This document shows positions 17,257-24,700 of a stretch of 26,496 nucleotides of DNA, in pieces. The DNA is taken from NCBI GenBank assembly GCA_026770585.1, contig MU646562.1:29385-55880 (forward strand). Reading direction: 5' to 3'. Numbering within the stretch: position 1 is the first letter of the stretch; each line of letters opens with the position of its first letter. This DNA is from Baffinella frigidus (taxonomy: Eukaryota; Cryptophyceae; Cryptomonadales; Baffinellaceae). The notes beneath the pieces are model-generated. The model did no database searches. It was given only the letters and a program-made list of their open reading frames with translations, and was not told where the DNA came from. The translations under genes and the position numbers were made by a program.

Positions 17257-17498
17257 CCACTCGAGGCTAGAAACGTGACTATTTTAAAACAGGGATTCCT
17301 TTATGAGTGAGGGGGGGGGGGAGGCGTGTAGTAATTTTGACACGAGTAGGGGCGTTGGGTCACGTCGCTGGCGGAATTTCGCAAGCTACGTGGCCAAGCC
17401 TGCCCGTGACCGCCAGCTACGTGACCACGCCTGCCCGTGACTGGTTCTAAATTCAACAAACCCACATTTAAAATGCTCCCTCTTCTAGCCTCGAGTGG
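17257..17498. mobile_element. family D foldback, copy 4
   Basis: Ends ccactcgaggctagaaacgt and cttctagcctcgagtgg. The central arms are imperfect (ggtcacgtcgctggcggaa / tttcgcaagctacgtggcc), and an extra partial arm (ccgccagctacgtgacc) follows. TG precedes and follows the element. Confidence 0.8.
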
Positions 17499-17669
17499 TG
17501 GGAGGGGGGGGGTGCGTTTTATTTTTCCTAGTGTAATTGTATTTCTCCGATTTCATGGCCATGGTGATGCGGGCGCATAGGCGGTTGGATCACTGATCTC
17601 AAGGCTTGAGAGGAACAAAGATTTCTGCCAGTGTTGTTGAATGTCTCCGAGTGCATGGCCCTGGTGATG

Positions 17670-17852
17670 CCACTCGAGGCTAGAAATGGTGACCACACGA
17701 GAACGCTAAGAGGGGCCTATTTAAAACACATGTGCTTTTAAAAGTGCGAATTTGTGTCCTTGAGTTTGCAGTCAGGAGGTTACTTTACCTTATCCGGGTA
17801 CAAATATTTTTAACCCCACATTTAAATAGGATGTTCTAGCATTCTCGAGTGG
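17670..17852. mobile_element. family D foldback, copy 5 (diverged)
   Basis: Ends ccactcgaggctagaaatgg and ttctagcattctcgagtgg. The interior has little of the usual core; cctatttaaa / tttaaatagg are kept. 183 bp. Confidence 0.7.
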
Positions 17853-18420
17853 GAGGCCTCAGACGTCCACACCCGCCCTCCAAAGTTCAACTTCAGGGTC
17901 AACGTTACTTGAACTTGAGAGGGCATCTGCTGGTATGAATTCGACAGGAGTTCACACTTTTCAAACTCCAGAGGTTTGAACTCCATCTTCGAGGTTTCCA
18001 CTAGCCCTCCGAAGTGGACCAACTCCCGATTTTAGCTTTCTCGATTTCAGGCGAGCTTTTGAGCCATTCGGGTCAATTCAGAATTGACGAACCAGGCCAC
18101 GGCAGGTCATAACTGGGAATTTCAGGACGCAACGGTTGGTTTCGTGGTACTAAATGGTACGTAGCCACCCGGCGACACGCAACTCCTCGTCCTTTCCACG
18201 TCCAATCCGAATACAAAATTTCCGGATCCGGGTACAGTTTTTTAAAAAGACTTGTATCCTGAAATTCCGATTCATGACCTGGCGTGGAAAGTCGGCCTGA
18301 AAGCCAAAATGCTAACAAGGGGGTTGTTTTCACTGCAGAAGGCTGGTGGTTAGGGTTTGGGCTCTGGAAGCTGGCATCGCGTTGGACGAGCTGTTTCATG
18401 GCGCCCCCCATCATACGTAG
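17853..18420. other. foldback-rich sequence, no gene recognised
   Basis: tccaaagttcaacttcaggg, tcaaactccagaggtttgaa and ccactagccctccgaagtgg (an end of the 14225 family) occur. aggccacggcaggtcataac / ccgattcatgacctggcgtg with aatttcaggacgc / tatcctgaaattcc form a long imperfect hairpin at 18090-18290. Confidence 0.45.
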
Positions 18421-18516
18421 GATTCTAGCTCTGTCTCAGTCTGTTTGGGCCCACCAATTCGGTGAGCCCGGGCTCTTTCTGGCCCCAAGGTTGACGGGTG
18501 TGTACCGCGAACCCAG
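18421..18516 (+). repeat. dispersed repeat with the TGTACCGC motif, copy 4
   Basis: ctagctctgtctcagtctgt, gcccaccaattcggtgagcc and gttgacgggtgtgtaccgcg match 5114-5200. Family C joins it without a gap. Confidence 0.55.
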
Positions 18517-18678
18517 CCACACAGCGGGCTTCAAAGGGATTTTCGGGCTCTGAGAGCCCGAGTGTCCGTTACCTTGTCCGTAGGAACCCCCCCGATGTCC
18601 CTACGGATTGCCTACCGTAGGGTCCTAGCTCTTATCGCTTAAGGGTTATTCAAAATGCCTTGGAAGTCCGGTGTGTGG
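18517..18678. mobile_element. family C foldback, copy 5
   Basis: Ends ccacacagcgggcttcaaag and ttggaagtccggtgtgtgg, 162 bp. The hairpin tcgggctctgagagcccga lies at 18543-18561; the core attgcctaccgtagggtcct is intact. Confidence 0.85.
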
Positions 18679-18799
18679 CATGTCAAGTTAGGAACAGTGG
18701 GTGAACCTGGCGTCGCGCAGGAAGAGTTGTTTCATGGTGCGCCCCCCGTAGGGCGCGTCAAGAAAGTCCACCTGCATACACAGTACAGGCTTGTAATCA

Positions 18800-18941
18800 G
18801 GGGACATGTTTAATTTAAAAGAAAATGGATCCCTATTTGTTCATAGGAGTTGGACGAAGATTAATTAGGGCCCTAGGTAAATTTAATCAGGACCAGAGCC
18901 CGGTTTGATAGGCTACTTTCTTTTACTTTAAACATGTTCTC
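18800..18941. mobile_element. foldback with GGGACATGTTTAA ends
   Basis: ggggacatgtttaatttaaa then agaaaatgg faces ggctactttcttttacttta then aacatgttctc. The centre has ttaattagggccctaggtaa. Single copy. Confidence 0.65.
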
Positions 18942-18963
18942 GGATGAGTTTACTAGCGAAGAT

Positions 18964-19042
18964 GGACACACACCGCCCTAGGGTCCTACCGTATGGCTAT
19001 GCCTAGGAGCATAGGACCACCCTAGGGACGGTGTGTGTCCTT
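18964..19042. mobile_element. small foldback with GGACACACACCG ends
   Basis: ggacacacaccgccctaggg and ccctagggacggtgtgtgtc c are inverted. The tip ggtcctaccgtatggctatg is a core variant close to that of family H. Confidence 0.8.
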
Positions 19043-19064
19043 ATGCGCGAGTAATGAATGTAGG

Positions 19065-19176
19065 GAGTTTGGGAATTTGTGGGCAGGAGTGGCGAGTAAT
19101 GAACGTGGGGCTGGGGTGGGCGGGGCGTTGCTGAAATGTGTGGCTGGTGTGGGCGGGGAGGGGGTGCACCTTCATA
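19065..19176 (+). pseudogene. inverted echo of the lipase 5' exon
   Basis: gggagtttgggaatttgtgg, gcaggagtggcgagtaatga and acgtggggctggggtgggcg copy, on the opposite strand, the start of the exon at 20915-21320; ggggagggggtgcacctt ends it (GEGVHL in translation). A ~30-bp partial repeat is inserted in the middle. Confidence 0.7.
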
Positions 19177-19179
19177 TGC

Positions 19180-19279
19180 GGAAACAGAATAAAAATACTG
19201 TTTTTGGCCACGCGTAAAGTTGATTATCCCCTTGAAAACGGGCAGAATGGCCAAAAACAGTATTTTTATACTGTTTCCG
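19180..19279. mobile_element. foldback with GGAAACAG...ATACTGTTTTTGGCCA arms
   Basis: ggaaacagaataaaaatact then gtttttggcca pairs with tggccaaaaacagtattttt then atactgtttcc. About 30-bp arms, single copy. Confidence 0.8.
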
Positions 19280-19410
19280 GAGATAAACCTTCAGGTGGAC
19301 TGCATAGACATGACAGGATGACCTGCGACTCGCTCAAAAAAAAAATATTATTACCCGATATTTCGACCAGCTTGCTGGTCGACATTTCCCGGGGAAGCCC
19401 CCTGTGGCTT

Positions 19411-19516
19411 CCTCTTCTTCTTCTTTATTACTCTCGATACAGGTCCTACATGAGGCCCTTGAGCCTTGCGTTGAGTGATACAAAAGTCTATGAGCCTTAA
19501 GAAACGGGCCCGCCTC
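19411..19516 (-). mobile_element. retroposon-like (GAA)n-tailed repeat, copy 2
   Basis: cctcttcttcttctttatta, ctctcgatacaggtcctaca, tgaggcccttgagccttgcg, ttgagtgatacaaaagtcta and aagaaacgggcccgcc: reverse complement of 10204-10310. Upstream, gatatttcgaccagcttgct then ggtcgacattt is a separate hairpin; a similar ccgacatttcgaccag occurs at 24742. Confidence 0.65.
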
Positions 19517-19550
19517 AGAGACAAGAGCTATAATGGCCCACTGTGTGGAT

Positions 19551-19957
19551 CCATTCGAGGCTGGAAGAGGGAGTATTTCAAATGCGGGGTTGTCGAATTT
19601 GTAGAGCGGGTCTCTGATGACTTGACACCTTTTGGGGGTCAAAAAACTTCTAAACTTTCAAACTCGTTGAGTGAACTCACCAGAAATTTACTACAGCGTA
19701 AATTTCGCCGTGGTAAATTTCAGGTGAGTTGACTAAAAGAGTTGGGAAGTTTGGAAGTTTTTCGACCCCCAAAAGGTGTCAACTAATCAGAGGCCCGCTC
19801 TACCAGTCACGGGCAAGGCTTGGTCACGTTACTGACAGATATCTGTCAGTGACGTGACCAACGCGACTATTTGTGTGAAAGTTTCTAGGTCCTACACCCC
19901 CCTTCACTTTTAAAGGTTTCTGTGTTTTAAAATAGTCACGTTTCTAGCCTCGAGTGG
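19551..19957. mobile_element. family D foldback, copy 6, interrupted by another element
   Basis: Ends ccattcgaggctggaagagg and cgtttctagcctcgagtgg. The near-perfect palindrome is at 19820-19861, arm ttggtcacgt + tactgacagat, one mismatch. A 197-bp foldback is inserted at 19604. Without it the element would be ~208 bp, like its relatives. AT occurs on both sides of the ends. Confidence 0.85.
19604..19800. mobile_element. nested foldback with TA target duplication
   Basis: Arms gagcgggtctctgatgactt then gacaccttttgggggtcaaa and ttcgacccccaaaaggtgtc then aactaatcagaggcccgctc. TA stands on both sides (19602-19603, 19801-19802), and the interrupted family D text resumes exactly (…tttgTA|ccagtcacgggc). 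TA duplication is characteristic of Tc1/mariner-type transposition. Confidence 0.85.
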
Positions 19958-20001
19958 ATGAAACGCGCTCTGCGAACAAGTTCGATTTCACAGGGACACA
20001 G

Positions 20002-20124
20002 GGAAACAGTTTTAACCAGTCGATTCAATGAAAATTACTGCACGAATGCTTTAATATTACTAGTAAAACTCATTATGTGTAGTGAATTTCATTGCCAGAA
20101 AGTTTTGAATCAAAACTGTTTTCC
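20002..20124. mobile_element. foldback with AAAATTACTRCAC core, copy 3
   Basis: ggaaacagttttaaccagtc then gattcaatgaaaattactgc faces tgtgtagtgaatttcattgc and tttgaatcaaaactgttttc. The outer arms differ from the copies at 4176 and 12629. Confidence 0.75.
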
Positions 20125-20169
20125 TACGAGGTTCTGCCTCGAGACGTCTCGATCCTGCGAACGAGCTGG

Positions 20170-20397
20170 CCACTCGAGGCTAGAAATGGGACTATTTTAA
20201 ATGTGGGGTTGTTAAATTTAGTACTAGTCACGGGCAGGCTTGGTCACGTTGCTCAAGGAATTCCTTGAGCAACGTGACCAAACGCCCATATTTGTGTGAA
20301 AATTACTGCACACTTTGTTTTCTCTTCACTTGTAACAGAATCGCTGTTTGAAAATAGAGACACTTCTGAAAATAGGGAGACTTCTGGGCTCGAGAGG
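20170..20397. mobile_element. family D foldback, copy 7
   Basis: Left end ccactcgaggctagaaatgg; right end gggctcgagagg. The perfect 42-bp palindrome lies at 20240-20281, arm ttggtcacgt + tgctcaaggaa. aaaattactgcacac is present. Near the right end aaaatagagacacttctg and aaaatagggagacttctg are tandem. Confidence 0.85.
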
Positions 20398-20498
20398 TGG
20401 GTGCCCTCCAGGTGCCCGTGCTAGCCACCAGCCCTGAGAGCGCTGCCAAATCGCCTTTCACGGGACCCCTGCCACACGTGGACGACAACCAACCTCTC

Positions 20499-20616
20499 AT
20501 CAAAAGTCAACTTACCTCAAGACAATTAACTTTAAGGATTTTTTCTAATGCAACTTGGTCGCGTAACACCCCGGAATCCGGGGTCAACGAAACCCTCGTA
20601 GCCCACCCAGTCGATT
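20499..20616. mobile_element. family G element, copy 3 (inverted)
   Basis: atcaaaagtcaacttacctc, aagacaattaactttaagga, accccggaatccggggtcaa and aaccctcgtagcccaccca: reverse complement of 3611-3735. It lies in the lipase intron after exon 2. Confidence 0.7.
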
Positions 20617-20724
20617 TGCACCACGGGTCGCCGGGTTCCGGCGACCTCCAGTACAAATCAAGCGGACTGAACCAGACGATTTTCTCGAGGGGAGTGAAAG
20701 GGCGATATGGTGGGGGGAGGAAAC

Positions 20725-20819
20725 CAGGCGCTCGACGGTTTTAGGCATCATTCCAGCGATGCCGAGGTGCGGGGCCGCCATGGACACGAACGTCACCGGC
20801 TGCAGCCCCGCCAGAAGCC
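20725..20819 (-). CDS. DUF676-type lipase, exon with AAPHLG
   Basis: After the acceptor cggcag (AG at 20821-20820) the - strand continues the split codon of the previous exon and reads LLAGLQPVTFVSMAAPHLGI then AGMMPKTVERL. The family has 'GL..GL.P..FIT.A.PHLG' at this place; PHLG is the usual signature after the nucleophile strand. The intron in front is 95 nt and its phases agree exactly. The 3' limit (ctg|gtttcc) is my choice because its donor resembles that of exon 1; the true end could differ by some codons. Confidence 0.8.
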
Positions 20820-21320
20820 CTGCCGCGCGCCTCCGTTTAGTTAAAGGTTTTGGGCGACGGAGGGGGATTGTCGCTGCCGGGGGGAGCGGGTTGGCAGGGT
20901 AGGGAGGGGCAAACCGGTGTCTGGGTTGAACAGCAGGCCGAAGGCGTAGCGGGCGATGAGTCCACCCAGCGAGTTGCCGAAGAAGGAGATGTACTTGAGG
21001 CGGGCGTGCTCCGGGCGGCGAACAAGGTCCGAGATCTCCTGCGCGAGGCGCTCCCCTCCGACGTCGATGCCGTCGTGCGTCGGGTGGAAGAGCGGGTTGT
21101 TCACGCGCGGTTGGTTGCTCCCCGCGAGATACACAACGGCAGGGCCTCCCAGCGCGGCTTTGATTCGCTTGGCAACGTATCGGAGGTGCCCCTGACAGGA
21201 GTTGAAGCCGTGCACGAGCACGTACAGGTGCACCCCCTCCCCGCCCACCCCACCCCCACGTTCATCACTCGCCACTCCTGCCGACCAATTCCCAAACTCC
21301 CCGCGCCTGGGCCCAGACAT
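20725..21320 (-). CDS. DUF676 (ROG1/FAM135-like) serine lipase, 5' part
   Basis: Two spliced exons (21320-20915 and 20819-20725) encode 167 codons of an alpha/beta-hydrolase that would cleave lipid or acyl esters. Visible motifs: a beta strand and oxyanion turn VHLYVLVHGF (residues 30-39), SNQ (68-70), T-H-D-G-I (81-85) with GGERLAQEI (88-96), nucleophile elbow FFGNSLGGLIARYA (113-126; Ser117) and AAPHLG (150-155). Family members normally have G-H-S-L-G-G; here His is replaced by Asn. The catalytic Asp and His should lie in later exons. The ATG at 21320 is the first in frame, but the first ~28 residues are low-complexity, so coding might start at an acceptor near 21278 instead. It is divergent to the Spc25 gene. 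Substrate and location cannot be told. Confidence 0.8.
20915..21320 (-). CDS. DUF676-type lipase, exon with HGF and GNSLGG
   Basis: Open throughout on the - strand. The donor is g|gtttgcccc at 20914, leaving phase 1. Conservation to the family starts at GVHLYVLVHG (about 21238 downwards) and runs to the exon end. The + strand frame over the same bases (20850-21491) is a shadow. Confidence 0.85.
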
Positions 21321-21659
21321 GGATGCACCTCCTCAAGTCAGCCCCGTCCTCCTTGGCTAGTACGCTTTCAGAACCTCTTTGGGGTCACGACTCTGCGCAG
21401 AGCGTCAGCCTCTCGAATCAGAGTGCGCCCCCCCCAATCCCCTGACCATCAGCGCCCGTTTTCTCCCTTGCCGCCCTTCGTTCTTCCCTGATGTCCTTGC
21501 CACCCCCTTCGATTCATGAAAAGGGTGAATAGAAGGACGCTTTGGACGAGGAAGGATGTGTGTCCAACACACATCGAACCCTAAAACACATTTAGCAACG
21601 GCGATTTCAAATTTCGAGACCCCCCTACCTCCTCTCCTCTCCCCGAGGAGCAAGACAGG
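21321..21659. promoter_or_regulatory. shared intergenic space of a divergent gene pair
   Basis: 339 bp between the lipase start (leftward) and the Spc25 start (rightward). It holds no recognised repeat element, unlike nearly all other non-coding parts of the window. Probably it contains both promoters. I see no clear TATA box; acacatcgaaccctaaaaca near 21570 is one short telomere-like phrase. Confidence 0.45.
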
Positions 21660-21786
21660 ATGGACATGTCCATCCAGGCCGAGCTGTCCGATGTGATGAG
21701 CAAAGTCAACGCCTGGTCGCTCGCCAGGGAGACTGATCTCCTGGCCGTCAGTGCCAAGCACAAAAGCTTCCTCGACACGCACCACG
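21660..21786 (+). CDS. SPC25: Spc25 exon 1
   Basis: Starts at the ATG in gacaggATGG. Encodes MDMSIQAELSDVMSKVNAWS then LARETDLLAVSAKHKSFLDT and HH, ends in phase 1 at g|gtgcgt. The exon is helical and charged, as expected of the N-terminal stalk. Confidence 0.8.
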
Positions 21787-24700
21787 GTGCGTTCCTTCCA
21801 CCTGGCGACCGCTCCCCGCGATTCAGTTGGCGGTTGGGGTGGGCATCTGTCGCTGGAGCGGTCGGCAGACCGCCTGCGTGTCAACATCTGGAGGGAACCA
21901 GCTCAGATGCTGCGTGCGTGCGGCTGTGTTTCGTGCGAGTGTTGGTGCGCGCGTGGGCATGCCCCGCGTTGACCAGGGCCTCGGTTTACCAATCGGTCGG
22001 TGGGCTGTTTGCAGGTTGGACGGATGAACTGAAGAAGAAGGAAAAGGAGGCAAGCGCTGATTTCAAGACGTTGACAATCGGTGAGATCATCCCGCTGCGT
22101 TGCCAGTCAGGGGTGAGGGAGGAGTAGCCCTCAGCGGCTGGAGCTCGGATGTGAGGATGGCCGAAGCGAGGGAGTTGGCGCTCAACTGTCAGTATATTGT
22201 GCTAGTCTCGAGTAGGGAGGCGCTCGATAGTCTCGAGGAGGGGCCAGATTGGCGTCAACGCCCTTGAAGGTGACGCCCCGCCGCCGCATCTGACGCTCGC
22301 CGCCCCTGCAGAGTTGAACAAGCACCAGGAGGTGCTGCAGGACATGAAGCAGGACAACGTGGCGCTGGAGAAGGAGAACGCGTCGCTGCCCGTGGAGCTT
22401 GCGTCGCTGGAGTTCAAGGTGAAAGAGGAGCTGGAGCTGGTCAAGCTCCAGCAGGCAGGTATCATAAACCTCGCCGCTCCCCTCAGTCTCGCCGGCTCTC
22501 AGAAGTCACGCGACTCTTGAACAGTTCGCGCTCTTCCTGGTGCAAACCATGATCGGATTAGTTGCTTTCCCGGCGCGAAATTGCCTGGGTTGGTCTACAC
22601 TCGTGGGCCTGTCCGACTTTGCACCGAGCGTGGCGAGGAGTCTCACCCCTCCCGGAGCGCTCTCACCCCCCCCGGAGCGCTCTCGGGCGGCTTCCTGTTC
22701 TCTCGCGCCCCTCATAGCTCCGGGGGTGCAGCCATCGACTAAGCTCCGGGTGTGTAACCCCACTACGCTCTGGAGTCAACCATGGATCTCGCTCAACACC
22801 CGCCAGGTGGGTGCCAGGCCCCAGACACACCTCCCCCTGAAATGAACATACTCGCATCGTCTGGGCCTGGCGTGTTTGTACCGTGCTTTCCATCGTGTGC
22901 GCAACCCCAGATGTGTACCGGGAGGTGACCACTTGCCGGCGTCCCCAGGAGCAAGTCCGGGGCAGCACAACGCACACAATGGACAGCACTTTGACCTGGG
23001 AGGCCTTATGGGAGGCCTCTGAGGGTGCTCATTTCTCAGGCGGGGGCTCTTGAGGGTGCTGGTTCCCGTGTATTTTAACTAGCAAGCTACGAGATCCGAA
23101 GGCTCTGCCAAAATCAAGGCAGCTTGGCGGTAACTTTTCGCAAGAGCTCTTTCCGGAGGTGCGATCCCGAGGCGTCTCGCGCTGGAAGAGCGCGGCTGGT
23201 GGCACCGGGTGTACTCGTGGCGTGCGGGTGCTCACTCTCACCCGGGGTCTCTTGAGCCTCCTGATTCTCAGGCGGGAGCTGCAAGGTCCTGATTGTGTTG
23301 TCTGGTTACCACACAGCGGACTTCCAAGAGATTTTGAATGACCCATACGCGATAAGACCTGGGACCGTACGGTAGGCAACCCGCAGGGGCATAGGGGGGG
23401 TTCCTACGGAGAAGGTAACGGAAAGGTGGCCCGATTCGGGGCGAAAGTGGCTTGGTAGGCCGGTGCGCGGGCGTGTCCTGCAGCGCTGGACACTCGACGC
23501 GGGTGTCTCGAGGCGTATCCCCCTCGGCGCGAGAGTGAGGGTGGGGGTGGTGGTTGTCTTGCGGTTGCTGAGTGGCGAGGGCGTCCCGCAGCGCTGGACG
23601 CGAGCAACCTCAACAACACGGACACCACTCACTGCCTCGAGGGAGGCCACGAGATGTACCAGAACCGCCTGGGCCTCAAGGTGCATAACCCAACCCCCTG
23701 CGCCCGCGCCCGAAGCCCTCAACCCCGCGCCCGAAGCCCTCAACCCCGCGCCCTAACGTTCACCATCCGCTTACGGATGCCACAAAGCGGGCTTCCAAGG
23801 CATTTTCGGCCCAAATCGGGCCACCTTTCCGTTACCTTGTCGGTAGGAACCCCCCCTATGTCCCTGCGGGTTGCCTACCGTAGGGTCCTAGGTCTCATCG
23901 CTTACGGGTTATTCAAAATCCCTTCGAAGTCCGCTGTGTGCATGGCGTGACGCGCCTGGACCTCAATGTAATACACCCACTCAGCACTCAGCCCTAAACC
24001 CTAAGCCCGGCTACCTAAAGTTAACCACCCGCATACGGCAGCTAAACCCATGCACCCTAAACCCCGCGCTCTAGATTTTATGTCGGGCAGACTAGCAGGG
24101 ACAGGAAGAGAGATAATTGTGTGTGCGAAAGACAGAGACAGAGAGGTGGCAATACTAGTAAGAGAGAGGGGATAGTTAGAGAGAGAGACATAGAGAAGGA
24201 GAGGAAGAGTAGTATTCTCTCTCTAGTGTCTCTTCTTCTTCTTCTTCTTTGTTTCTCTCGATACAGGTCCTAAATGAGGCCCTTGAGCCTTGAGTTGAGT
24301 GATACAAAAGTCCATGATCCTTGCGAAACGGACCCGCCTCAAAGAGCAGAGCTATGGCATTTGGCATAGCTCTCGGGGGGGGGTGCTGAAAAGCAAGGCG
24401 ACGGATCTCGCCATGGCGGTCGGACCCACGGGCGGCGGCGCGCAAGGTGCCAAATTCCTAGGCATTTCCCCTAGGCATTTCCTACCGCAGGGTCCTACGG
24501 AATGTTGACTTATGAAGTTTCGCGATCCCGAGCCACGGGAGGCAGCGCGCAAGGTGCCAGCGGGCGGATAAACACTAGGGTCTAAGGTAAAACCCCTAGA
24601 CCCTGAATAATTCAACCTCCCCCGCAGGCAGCGGGGGTGTCAATTGCTCAGAAAATAGGGTCCACTCAGTGGGCTTCGCAGATCGGTCCATTTATTTTAT

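Larger units (their letters stand above)
22459..23591 (+). other. Spc25 intron 3
   Basis: 1133 nt. Contains ccggagcgctctcacccccc duplications near 22655-22685, a run of GC-rich unique text, an Spc25 exon 4 echo (23474) and a complete family C element (23309-23470). No further exon is needed: the residue count to NRLGL agrees with the human protein. Confidence 0.7.

Noticed and set aside
19340-19400. Hairpin gatatttcgaccag...ctggtcgacattt as a retroelement terminal motif
   Set aside because: Similar 'ATTTCGACC' phrases are known from some retroelements, but with only a second partial copy (24742) and no coding part I cannot support it.
20850-21491. 213-codon + frame opposite the lipase
   Set aside because: It is the complement of the well-supported lipase exon; GC-rich coding sequence often leaves the other strand open.
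22663-22989. - strand frame of 108 codons in Spc25 intron 3
   Set aside because: No domain is visible and it overlaps small GC-rich duplications; the Spc25 model explains the locus without it.
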